In this document: piece by piece, positions 30,446 to 39,886 of the stretch
How positions within the stretch are numbered: the stretch's first letter is position 1
Layout: the number at the start of each line of letters is the position of its first letter
Assembly (NCBI GenBank): GCA_964036045.1
Contig: OZ038392.1
Coordinates: 40,896,806-40,960,805, forward strand
DNA: 64,000 nt
Source of the DNA: Eutreptiella sp. 'Long Island Sound 2002'
Taxonomy: Eukaryota > Euglenozoa > Euglenophyceae > Eutreptiales > Eutreptiaceae
Direction of reading: 5' to 3'
Program-made: the position numbers and the translations under genes
Notes under the pieces: model-generated
The model's database searches: none
Told to the model about the DNA's origin: nothing
Seen by the model: only the letters and a program-made list of their open reading frames with translations

Positions 30446-31814
30446 GGCAGCGGGGGCGTAGTTGGTCTTGAGGTCCTTGGTATGCACTCGTTCAACTCAA
30501 CGAACTGGTGGTGGTTGTTGAGGCGGGTGCTGCAGCACTGGGCTGGGTGTGCGGCTGGTGCTGGTCAGCCGGTGGTTGTGGAGGTGGTTGACGCGGCCTT
30601 GCTGGTCGGCCGATGGGACTCCGGGTCGGCCAATGGGGCTGATGCAGGAGTCCTGGTCTGTGCACCTCTTTCACGGTCGCTGCGCGGTCAGGGCGATGCT
30701 CTGGTCGGCGCTGCGGGCTCCGTGACGAACTCGGCGCTGTCGCTGGGGGGCGCTGCGAGCCGCTGCGCTGCGCTGCGATCTGCTGCGCTGCGCTGCGAGC
30801 TGCGAGCTGCGAGCTGCTGCGACGCGCTGCTCGGGGTTGGTGGCCCCGAGTGGCACGCGAGGGTTGGGTAACCCCGCGGCGGTGAAACGCTTTTGACGCG
30901 TTCCCGTGGGGGGCCGGCCACGGGACGCTGCGGGACACGCGCAAGTGAGCAGGCAGGCAAAGCACTACGCTCACAGGGGCATCAATGCGCTCATGTCATG
31001 TGACAAAGCGTTTCAGAATCCTTGCCACTCTGCAAAGAGGGAACAAAAGTATGTACAACAACACATCAGGATATGTACACATGGGGTTAAGACTGGACTG
31101 GGGTGAGGGCATCACAGGACAATAGACACTCTATCCCAACTTGTATCCCAATCCCAGGTCCGACCCTCTCAGTGGCTGGTGGGGGCGGGGGCTCAAACAC
31201 AACCCATGCCCTGCTCGGTCGGGACCCTGAAACCCTGCCAATGGGAGAGGTGTCCCGCCCAGCCACAGGCGAGTTCCTGGGAACCAAGGAGCTCCAAGGC
31301 CAACCGACAGTGGCTTCTCATGCTCCCTCAAAGGCAGGTCCCAACTCCACTCTGAGCGAGAGATATGGCCCCGCCAAAATCCTTCAGGAGTTGGTAGCTG
31401 AAAATGGGCTGTTTCAGCCCAAACTGATATTAGCTCCAAAATTCCCAAAATTGACCCCTTGTCCGGACCCGCCAGAGGTAGGGACGAGGCAACTGACCCT
31501 ATGCCCTTCAAGTACGAACTCCCTGGAGCCCTCACCCAACCTGGTTCCCTCTGAGGTTCCGGCATCAGGGCAACACGGATGAGTCAAGTGGGGTCATGAT
31601 ACCAGAATCACCAAAATTGGCGTCATTCCCACGCGTGGCTCGCCCGGCCAAGGTAAGGCCAATGGCCCACAGGGTAGGAGGCAGGACCTGGGACTCATAT
31701 CTGAGTGTAAAACCTGGCATTGGGTCCGGGCTTCCTGTGGGCATAGAGAAATGGGGCCGCCAATTGACCACACGGAAGGAGGAAATTGGGGTCCCAAAAT
31801 GGGGTCATTTTGGC
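30446..31814 (-). other. Element A leader with a duplicated ~910-bp segment
   Basis: 30740-30830 is a run of GCTGC and GAGCT words. From 30901 (GTTCCCGTGGGGGGCCGGCC) to about 31800 the sequence is nearly identical to 63328-64000, where the same block abuts element B's integrase. No coding function is visible. No initiator-Met primer-binding site is seen next to the LTR. Confidence 0.6.
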
Positions 31815-33860
31815 TGCTCGAAATGAGCCAAAATTCGGGGTACTCCCAATAGCATATCTCCATGCCGGCTTGGAGATCGGATCTGCCATTCCATACGCGA
31901 TCCACCGGGAGTCCAACAGAGACTCCCATGCCCTTGGCTCTCATAGATCTCCATGCCACTTGGCGTGGTGACGATCCCAATTTGGTCCAGAAATGCCAAA
32001 ATGGAAAAATTGCCCACACCCACTTTGGGCTAGCGCCTTAACGAAGGTTGCTCCGCTTCGCCCACGTGGTGTGTGAACCATAGGGACCAATATCCATATC
32101 ACCCATGTCATATATGGTCCATTGGTCCATGCGTCCGGCGTGCACGAAGGTTAGAACATGGGGCACGGCGGGCAGCAAATGTGGAAAATTACTCAAAATG
32201 ACCAAAAATGCGCACACTCATGGTTGGGGCAAATGAGGCACATGCCCGACTCGGACCCGAGTGTGCCATAAGATTGGTATCAAGTCATGTGTGTCCAACA
32301 TATCTTTTGGACGTCGCCCAACTCCTCCGGTATTGGGAATGGCAGGGTCGCCAAGTGAGCCCATGATTTGGGATAGTCCCAAATCGCCAACATGGCGGCC
32401 ACGGTAGGCCAAGCCCAAGAGGAGTTATTCGCGGGGTTCAAGATATGTTGGGTACCAAAGTTTGTACCCTCATAACATACTTGGGTCATGATGTCAATTG
32501 AGCGCAACGTTGAGATACAAGGTCGCCACTTGACATCATGACGGGCCAAAAACGGCAAAATTGGCACAAGCACACACAAAAGTGCCTTGAAAGGTGCACA
32601 ATTATATTATAATATCTTCGGCTTGGTTCGTGCAATCACTTAATCCTTCTAAACACAATGACTTGACACCAATGACCTTCGATCCCACATATGTGCTCCA
32701 CTTGGGGCGCCTTGAAAGGTTACGAGCGCTACTTCCCAAGTGGGCACATGAAAATATGGAAAATTGCAAAACACACACCTTGCTCCCAACGCATCGCTTC
32801 GGGATCACCACACAAGCTTCCCTTCAAGAAGGTTAGGCTCGCAATTGATCGTAGGGAGTATGGAGAAGGGGCTTGCATAATATGAGGTCCATTGGCGGGG
32901 TTGGCTTGGAGCGATGGACCCGCCAAATGGGCACGCAACACAACACAAGGCACATACTCCATATTGCCCAAAAAGGTAACTCCCACCACGATATGTCATG
33001 CCCCTCCAAGGGCATAACTTTGTGTCAATCGCTCATAGGAACTCAAGGAGAGTTCCTATGCAACACCAACACTTGCGCGCTACACTCGAAAGTTATCTTA
33101 ACGCACGCAATATCATGGCCAATGAGTTGTAACGCAAACTCTACCCTCTTGACCATGATCCATTACGCTAGCGCGCACGTGTGGAAACGCAAGGCGTATA
33201 ATGCTTCCTAAATTACGTCGGGAGTATTGTGAATACATCCCACGTTTCCTTATTGTCAATCCTCGCAAGCGGCACGAGATATGACCCTCACAAGTGGCCT
33301 CACGAATCAACTTTGTTTTGCCCATATCTCTGAGTCAAATGGAGGGCAAGATAAAAGGAAAGTTGATTCGTGCATAGGGAAGCACGTAGGTCCACTCGAA
33401 AGAAGTCAAATCAAGTGCGGGGATGTCGAAGTCGAAAATCCGATCTCGACATCCTGAAAAATTCGGATTAAGGTTGCGAGTGTAAGATGTGAAAATTGCG
33501 GAAGCGTCCATGCAGTTCCTGAAGGCTTTGGAGCCTTCGTGACGGATTGCGTTAAAATTTCCATTATAAACAGTTAAACTGGCGGTTACGGTAAAGTCGC
33601 GATCCAACCGCCAGCAGTCAAAACAGTGAATATCAGAACGGAAGCGTAAAAATTGACGGAAACAATATGTAAATAAAACCCTGTTGGTTCCTGATGTTCT
33701 GATATACGAATCTCCGCTGGCGGTGCATCGGTTGCCGATGCGGGGCTTTACGGCACGGAACGGAGCGTCAACGGGCGTCTTCCCTTCCGTACATGGGGTT
33801 AGTGGACCGGAGACCGGTTATATGCCCTAACCTAGCCATGGGGTTCTGGGTACCGCTTCA
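31815..33860 (-). repeat. 5' LTR of element A
   Basis: Same length (2046 bp) and nearly the same sequence as 17654-19699. Its right end GCTTCA at 33860 is followed directly by element B coding sequence, giving the outer junction of the insertion. Confidence 0.85.
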
Positions 33861-34285
33861 CTGGCATCGAGGAGACTCAGCCTGGCACCGGCATTGGGGT
33901 TTGAAGGAGTGGGGACCCATGTACTGGCATGGCTCCCTGGACAATACCAGACGTATGGTGGAGAAGATCATCACGGATAGGGCGAAGGGGATCCTGGTCA
34001 TAACCAGCATAGGATCCACCCCATGTCCGCTGGAGGGTCTCAAGTCGACGCTGGACTCCATCACCCTGAACGAGATGTCATTCGGGCCAGAAGAGGAGTT
34101 GTTCATCGACGCCAAGGGTGTATCAATGCCCTCCCCGGGTCAAGCGTGGGGTACCAAGGCTTTCCTGGTGGATGGGGCGCAAGCCCAGCCCACGGGTGAT
34201 GAAGCATTCATCCGTAGGGTGGAGGCGGTGCCCATGAAGGTCATGTTTGAGCGCAAGGAGGGGACGGATCAGCCAATTGATGGCA
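33861..34285 (+). pseudogene. Element B Dam-like domain, second half
   Basis: Continues 17299-17653 after removal of element A. 'HRGDSAWHRHWG', 'PMYWHGSLDN' (in place of NPPY/F), 'AKGILVITSIG', 'AFLVDGAQAQP' follow the same order as in element A. The catalytic-type motif is lost. The frame is cut at 34285 by element D's LTR and resumes at 60507 with 'IDVLSHAEIDDVV'. Confidence 0.7.
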
Positions 34286-35453
34286 TGTAATAGGACCACA
34301 GAGCGACGACAGACCAAGGGTAAACACAGGATAGATGTGGCCTTAGGCACACCAGACCCGTTAGTGAGGCCTGTACATATGTCGAATCTCTGTACACAAT
34401 AATACACAGGACAGTGCAGAACAGGTTTGTCTGTGGTGATATTGTGACATCTTACAGGAGGGATTATCAAGCTGGCTGTGCGTGCGCTGTCTGTTGGGTC
34501 GCGCTGTAATGCAGGCCAGCCAACAGAGTATCACCGTAGTGCTAATAGTGTTAGATCTGTCATGCGAAAGCATAGATAGGCGCACTACGGGTGGAGGAAA
34601 ATTGGTTGTTGCACTGCAACATGTCTTTGCTTCGTAGTCAGCGCCATGCATTGATATAGTTTCACTGCATGTGATATTGGACGATGCGAGCGACTCCATG
34701 GCTACATGTGTTTCACTCGTACAGGGGTCCACTCTGATTTAGTGAGTCGTTTTTACAATTTTCGACTTTCCTTTTTGCATCTCATATCACATGTGTCCTC
34801 ATTGCCTTGTCTCTATGGATTTATGGAAATTGCTCATTGAATGTCGCCACTTTGCCCAATTGCTATTGATTCTTTTGTTTGCCTTCGCCACATTTATGTA
34901 CATACTTGGAATGTACATACCATTTTATTTGCATGTCCTTGTTGCGATTATGTGAACATAATTATAGTAGGGAGAACATATGTGTGGTGTGGTATTATAG
35001 AAAGAAGAGAGAGTCAATGGTTCATTCGTCGGTAAATGTCACTCGTCCGTGCATTCATGCACACATGTTTGGTTTCGAACATGTACATATGCATGCATCA
35101 TTTTGCATCTTCTTTTTGGCATGCTTCTTTCTCGCCCTCTCTCAGGGTCTTGCGGATTGAATATTCCGGAATCAAATTACATAACATGGAGATTCAATAA
35201 TATGGAGATTCAATAAGTGAAGCAGCCTCACGGAGACCCTCACTTCAGGTTCATACACAGTTTAGTGTTGTTTGTTTTGTTGCCTTGCATCTTGGTGTTG
35301 GGTGACTTGAGGGCGGTTGTCTTTTGGAAAAAGCATTGGAGTTTACATTTGATGTTTGGGTTTGTATCATTCAATTATCCTTTGGGTTTTCTTTTCCTTG
35401 ATTTTTTTAAGATTTCAAGAAGAATAGGATCATTTACGAAAGGTCTTATTGCA
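34286..35453 (+). repeat. 5' LTR of element D
   Basis: TG...CA ends; about 16 differences from the 3' LTR by eye (about 1.4 percent). It is bounded on both sides by TGGCA, so taken alone it looks like a solo LTR. Confidence 0.85.
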
Positions 35454-36059
35454 TGGCATTGACGTCCTGTCCCACGCCGAGATCGACGACGTCGTCAACT
35501 ACATGCGGATGGGGATGCACGACCGTGTGGCAGCCAAGCAGAGGCGGGCCATGGTCACATCTCCGCATTGGTGGGATGACAAGATGTTGGTCACCGGCAA
35601 GTACGAGAAGGATGAGTTCGTGGCGAGGGTCATGGATCACATCGCGGACCAATACGATGGTCCGGTTGGGTCGGACCCACCAACGTGGGGTTTTCCAAGA
35701 GTTGGAACCGGTAGCGACGAGCACCAGCCCGAGGCCGCAAATTTTCGAAGATTATCGGTGGGAAGCATGCCCCACGACGATGAAGACGGCATATCGGACG
35801 AGGAGAAGTCGGATTCGGACCCGGAAGAGGCCTACACCGCAGTGCGGTCGGTTGTATCGATACCGAAGCAAGCGGCTGAAGAGGCCCAGGAGAACCCGAA
35901 GGTCGCCGAGCTGAAGGAGAGGTTGATCGGCGCCTATCCGCGGCTATTCAGTGGCGTCGCCAACAAGAACCCTCCAGATCGTGGGAGGTTTGGCACAGCG
36001 AAGATCAAGCTGAAGCCGAACCCCAAGATCTATCGTCATCGGGAGTACCAACTTCAGGG
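35454..36059 (+). pseudogene. Duplicate of element B linker (copy of 60502-61107)
   Basis: Encodes the linker upstream of RT ('IDVLSHAEIDDVVNYMRM' to 'YRHREYQLQG') and is about 99 percent identical to 60502-61107. The open frame continues past 36059 into unrelated sequence and stops at 36252. It duplicates the downstream flank of element D and sits between D's 5' LTR and the rest of D. Confidence 0.8.
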
Positions 36060-36595
36060 CTTTCGCTCCCTTGTGTGGGGGCTGACACGTGGGGCGGTAC
36101 CAGGAGGTTGGTGGAAAGCCCCCATGCGCAGGTTTTTTGAGTACTGGTCCCTGGAGCGCTTCTTCCCGCTGCATGCAGTTTTTAATTGGCAGAAGGAAGC
36201 CAGGGCCAGGGCAGCAGCAGATTTCAGGAAGGCGCAGCAGGAGGAGGTCTGAGAGAAGTGTGCACAAGGGTTGGAGAGGGCGGGGACATTTTTTTCAGAC
36301 TGACAGGTTTGGTACGGATACAGTCTCTTACGGTGTTGGATGGTGGTGCTCGACTTAGACAATGTAGACAGGATGGTGCAGACATACCCGTGGTGGTGCC
36401 CGTTGTGTACCCATAGAACGCTGATTGCTGCTTGTGTTGTAGTTTGAGAGTGAATAGCGTAAGAAGAACGAAAGGCGATGGGCAGGGAACGGGAGGACAG
36501 GGTGAAGCGCTTGATGCCTGCACATGTCAAACTGTTTCCCAGCCTATGACCGGTTACTGAGGAGTCTTCTTGCCTCGCGCTTTCTGCTTGCTCAG
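36060..36595 (+). other. Unknown segment joined to an LTR tail
   Basis: 536 bases unlike anything else in the window. The frame entering from the left ends at TGA 36250-36252. The right edge 'tttctgcttgctcag' resembles a 3' splice site directly before the LTR-tail copy. It may be captured host sequence. Confidence 0.4.
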
Positions 36596-36640
36596 AAGAA
36601 TGGGATCATTTACGAAAGGTCTTATTGCATGGTAGCATCG
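36596..36640 (+). promoter_or_regulatory. LTR-tail fragment and primer-binding site of element D
   Basis: 36596-36629 repeats the last 34 bases of D's LTR (one difference). It is followed at 36630 by TGGTAGCATCG, whose first eight bases match the Met-tRNA-type primer-binding sites of B and C. This is where D's internal region begins. Confidence 0.7.
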
Positions 36641-36748
36641 TTTTGTGTATACGTATCTTGCTTGAGTGATACATTTTAATTCTTATTTCATTACTCGTCT
36701 TGTTATTTTTGTGGTTTGTTTGTTGGTTCGTTCGGTTCGGTTTTGCGA

Positions 36749-37900
36749 ATGGCGTCAACAATTGGTGAAGACGAATATGAACATCGTGTCTCGCATGGCC
36801 AGGAGCCATCCTCATCATCTCACACAACAATTCCGATGAAGCATGAGCATTTTGCTACGCCGGTCAAGTCGGGATTAGTGATGGACATGGATTATGATGG
36901 ACCGGAAATTCATACGCCAACGGAATATGACAAAAAACCCCTCATTGGCAAAAGAGGCCCGGTGCAGCGAGGTATTGCTCAAATCAAAGGGGTTGTCAAA
37001 GCGTTCTCGCGGAGGTCGGGTGAACAACAAACTTCCTTGGAAATTTCCATTCCGCATAAGACACGTCCGGGGCCATATGATACACGGGAACGTGCAGCGG
37101 CCAAAGCACGAGGACATGAGCGACTTCGGGAACTCACTGCGCGAGTTGAAATTTTGGAGGATACATCAGTGGATGCCCGTTATGTAGAGGAGTGCACGAG
37201 ACGGTTGGAGGGCTCTTTGCTCCAAAAGGCCAATGTTGGGGAGGTAGAACTCCACATTCGGCCATATGCGCGTGCACTTGAAGAAAGACAACAAGCTATT
37301 CGTGGACTAAAAGGAGGCTTGGGCGTCCGTGATGAACGTCTCAAAGGATTAGATGCCATGCAGCAATCATTAGGCGAGTCCATGGCCACCCATCGTCAAG
37401 GTGTTGATGAAACTATCGTAAAGTTCGAGTCATTGAAGATCTCCATCACACGGGCGGCTTCCGCGGAACATGAAACCATGAAGAAGCAATTCGAGACCAC
37501 CCATCATGCAGTGCGACAACTGCAGGACAAGAACAATGTGGATAACGAGCAAATTCACAAACAATTCGAACGAGCCGAAGCTGAAATTCGACAACTACAG
37601 GAGAAAAATGCCAAGTCGGACCAGCAGGTGAATACTTTAAGTGAAAAGGTGGTGCGGCTTGAACATGAATTGCAACGACTTCAAGTACGAGTACAAGATA
37701 ATGAACATGCGCATCATCAAAGGGAATTGCAGGTTGATCAGCTGCTTGCCCGTCTGACAGGGCAAGTTGAGGGGTTGCAGGGTACAGTGAGTCAGGGCCC
37801 GCCGCAAGACCCGAATGGCCCACCACGGGTACCCCAAACAACCGTCAACCAGGTGCAACAAGCGGTGTTGGATGCACAGCAAGCCTTGTTGGTGGCGTAA
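36749..37900 (+). CDS. Element D gag, N-terminal coiled coil
   Basis: The ATG at 36749 is the first in the frame, 120 bases after the primer-binding site. 383 residues, mostly a long predicted coiled coil: repeated heptads such as 'EIRQLQEKN', 'EKVVRLEHELQRLQ' and 'LQVDQLLARLTGQVEGLQ'. Ends at an in-frame TAA (37898-37900); the next gag part continues in the same frame with similar Gln/Ala-rich helix, so the stop is probably a late mutation. Confidence 0.7.
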   Translation: MASTIGEDEYEHRVSHGQEPSSSSHTTIPMKHEHFATPVKSGLVMDMDYDGPEIHTPTEYDKKPLIGKRGPVQRGIAQIKGVVKAFSRRSGEQQTSLEISIPHKTRPGPYDTRERAAAKARGHERLRELTARVEILEDTSVDARYVEECTRRLEGSLLQKANVGEVELHIRPYARALEERQQAIRGLKGGLGVRDERLKGLDAMQQSLGESMATHRQGVDETIVKFESLKISITRAASAEHETMKKQFETTHHAVRQLQDKNNVDNEQIHKQFERAEAEIRQLQEKNAKSDQQVNTLSEKVVRLEHELQRLQVRVQDNEHAHHQRELQVDQLLARLTGQVEGLQGTVSQGPPQDPNGPPRVPQTTVNQVQQAVLDAQQALLVA

Positions 37901-39352
37901 CAGGCACAAGATGCCTCAACGGCTGCACAACATCTATCACAGCAAACTCACACTGCTGTGCAGCAGTTACGGGTGGAGATCCAAGAAGTACGTGGCGCGG
38001 GCGCGGCGATTTCTACTGAGGTACAACGCTCGGTCGAGGTTGCCAGGGCTGCCCATGCCACCTCTGCAGCAGCGCAGTCTGCAGCACAGAGCACATCTGA
38101 TCAGATGGTCGTTGTGCAGTCCAACATACAACTGGTGGACCAGAAAATCAAGCAGTTGGAGTCCGCTAATGGTACGTGGGGAATTGTGCCTGAAACCGGG
38201 ACACTCAGCAGGGTCCAGGACATGCTCGGCCAGGCCAATGCCATGCTGGCTGAGCTGAAATCAGTGGCTGAACGGACACGTCGGAGTGCCGCTGATACCA
38301 CACACAGCTCAATGGAGGAACGTCTTAGGGCTGTTGAAAACAACCTGAGGTCTGGCCCCGACACTGCCCTGTTCACCACCCATTTGGAAGGTGTACAACG
38401 AGATGTACATGGAGTACTGACACAAGTAAAGACACATGCTGATCGTGTTGCGGACCTTGAGTCTGTTTGTGAAGGGCATGCAGGGTTTGCCCAGGATCAG
38501 CGCAGGGCAGTTGAGGACCTGGTTGCCCGGTGCCAGGGCATGCATGATGATATGAGGACCAGGACAAGTCCGGAGTCACATTCATCGTCACCGCCACCGC
38601 CGCCACCGCCTCCACAGCCAACTGGGGCTGGATATGGTGGGGGTCATGGTTACCGCGACGGCCGTGGTGATGGAAATGGCAATGACCCTGGGGACCATCC
38701 TGGGGGCCATTGGAGACCACCAGCAGCTGCCACATTCCCACAGGCCCATCAATATGTCGAGTCCATGCGCAAGGAGGATGATCTTTGCCAGCTTGCTCCT
38801 TATTTCGATGGTCCATGGTTCATTCCTTCCAGGGCTGTTGACCCGCCTCCTAATGGACAACGAAAAAAGATCAGGCCCACGGGTATTGGTGAGGGCTTTG
38901 CTTTTCATGAAGTACGGCCTTTTATGGTCGCCCCGATGGAGCTGCAGGCCCTGCCCCATGAGCAGTCAGGTGCACGCCTGCCCATGGCGTTCTTCAAGAA
39001 GGATGGCCACCCCATGATTGACGCCTCGACAGTGCAACTGCTGCAGACGGAGTATGCAATGCCAGTGTGGAAAGACCTCGAGGACCAGGAGGAGCGCGAA
39101 AAATGGGAGAAACAGTGGAGTCGATGGGTTGGGGTGCCGCTGGAAGTGGTTGATGGTCGTACTCTGGTGGGGTGCTTGCTTGTCTCTATTCCGAAGGCTA
39201 TTCATGACCATTTCTTCGAGCGTACGATGCGTGAGGACCTCGACCTGTTTACTCTGTGGAAAGAGATTTTCAGGTATGGGCGTCGATTCCGGAACATTTA
39301 CAGAACTGAGCCGGTCTGGAAAGGATTAAGCCTGGAGGGCTCAGTGGGTCCC
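37901..39352 (+). CDS. Element D gag, middle part (capsid region)
   Basis: Continues the frame after the TAA. The coiled coil extends to about 38570, then a Pro run and Gly/Asp-rich hinge, then a folded segment from 'HQYVESMRKEDDLCQLAPYFDGPWFIP' to 'LWKEIFRYGRRFRNIYR', probably the capsid domain. Element C's LTR interrupts the frame after 'EGSVGP' at 39352. The frame resumes in register with ATG GAG TGG at 49599, the five bases GTCCC being duplicated on both sides. Confidence 0.7.
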
Positions 39353-39886
39353 TGTAAGTGCGGCTAACCCCCATCTGCTCAGATTTTCACAGATCTGCCC
39401 CGGATTGACTACATTTTGGCCATTTTCTCTGCTTCGGCGGAATCGCCGCCCCGCAGCTCAGTCTCAGGATCAGACCTATATATTTCTGATGTGCCGGATC
39501 TGATTCCGCGGTCCATTCATCGTAAATCCGCCGCGTTCCGATCATTTACCCGGAATCGCCAATTGCCGCTGACGCGCGTGCGCGAGCCAGATCGGCCAAA
39601 TATTTTTTCACAATCGGATTTTTATAAATCTTTTCAGATAGATATGGACACTCAGATGTACTTAGGAATATCCGCCTCAATTTTCTTCATAGACTGGGAT
39701 TTTTTGCCGGATAACAATCAGCATGGATCTTGCCTCCGTTGTCGCCGCTCTTGCCTCCGTTGGTGTCCGTGTATCCGGTTCTGCCCCCAACAGCAGCGTT
39801 CAGGTCGACTCCTCGCGTGCCTGCCCCCCTGGTCTTGCCGGCCCTGAGCCCTCCGGCACCATCCACGACCTAGGGCAGCACTTTCA
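39353..39886 (+). repeat. 5' LTR of element C (534 bp)
   Basis: Starts TGTAAGTG and ends ACTTTCA. It contains the gag start codon at 39723. Bases from 39486 on match the 3' LTR with an offset of 9707. Confidence 0.88.

Larger units (their letters stand above)
17654..33860 (-). mobile_element. Element A: full-length Ty3/gypsy chromovirus
   Basis: Two direct repeats of exactly 2046 bases (17654-19699 and 31815-33860) flank a complete gag-pol set on the - strand. The element lies antisense within element B's Dam-like domain. Order on the - strand: 5' LTR, leader, gag (two overlapping frames), protease plus Dam-like, RT-RNase H, integrase-chromodomain, 3' UTR, polypurine tract, 3' LTR. Coding frames are broken by five in-frame stops (TAA, TGA, TAG, TGA, TAG) but show almost no frameshifts. 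No Met-type primer-binding site was found next to the 5' LTR. Confidence 0.85.

Noticed and set aside
13586-30487. Reassigned stop codon as explanation for in-frame stops in A and B
   Set aside because: TAA, TAG and TGA all occur as interruptions, so no single code change explains them; decay is simpler.
34286-35453. Independent solo LTR of the D family
   Set aside because: It has TGGCA on both sides, but an equal-length partner LTR 25 kb away shares the same target site and the D interior lies between them, so it is better read as D's 5' LTR with an abnormal 5' junction.
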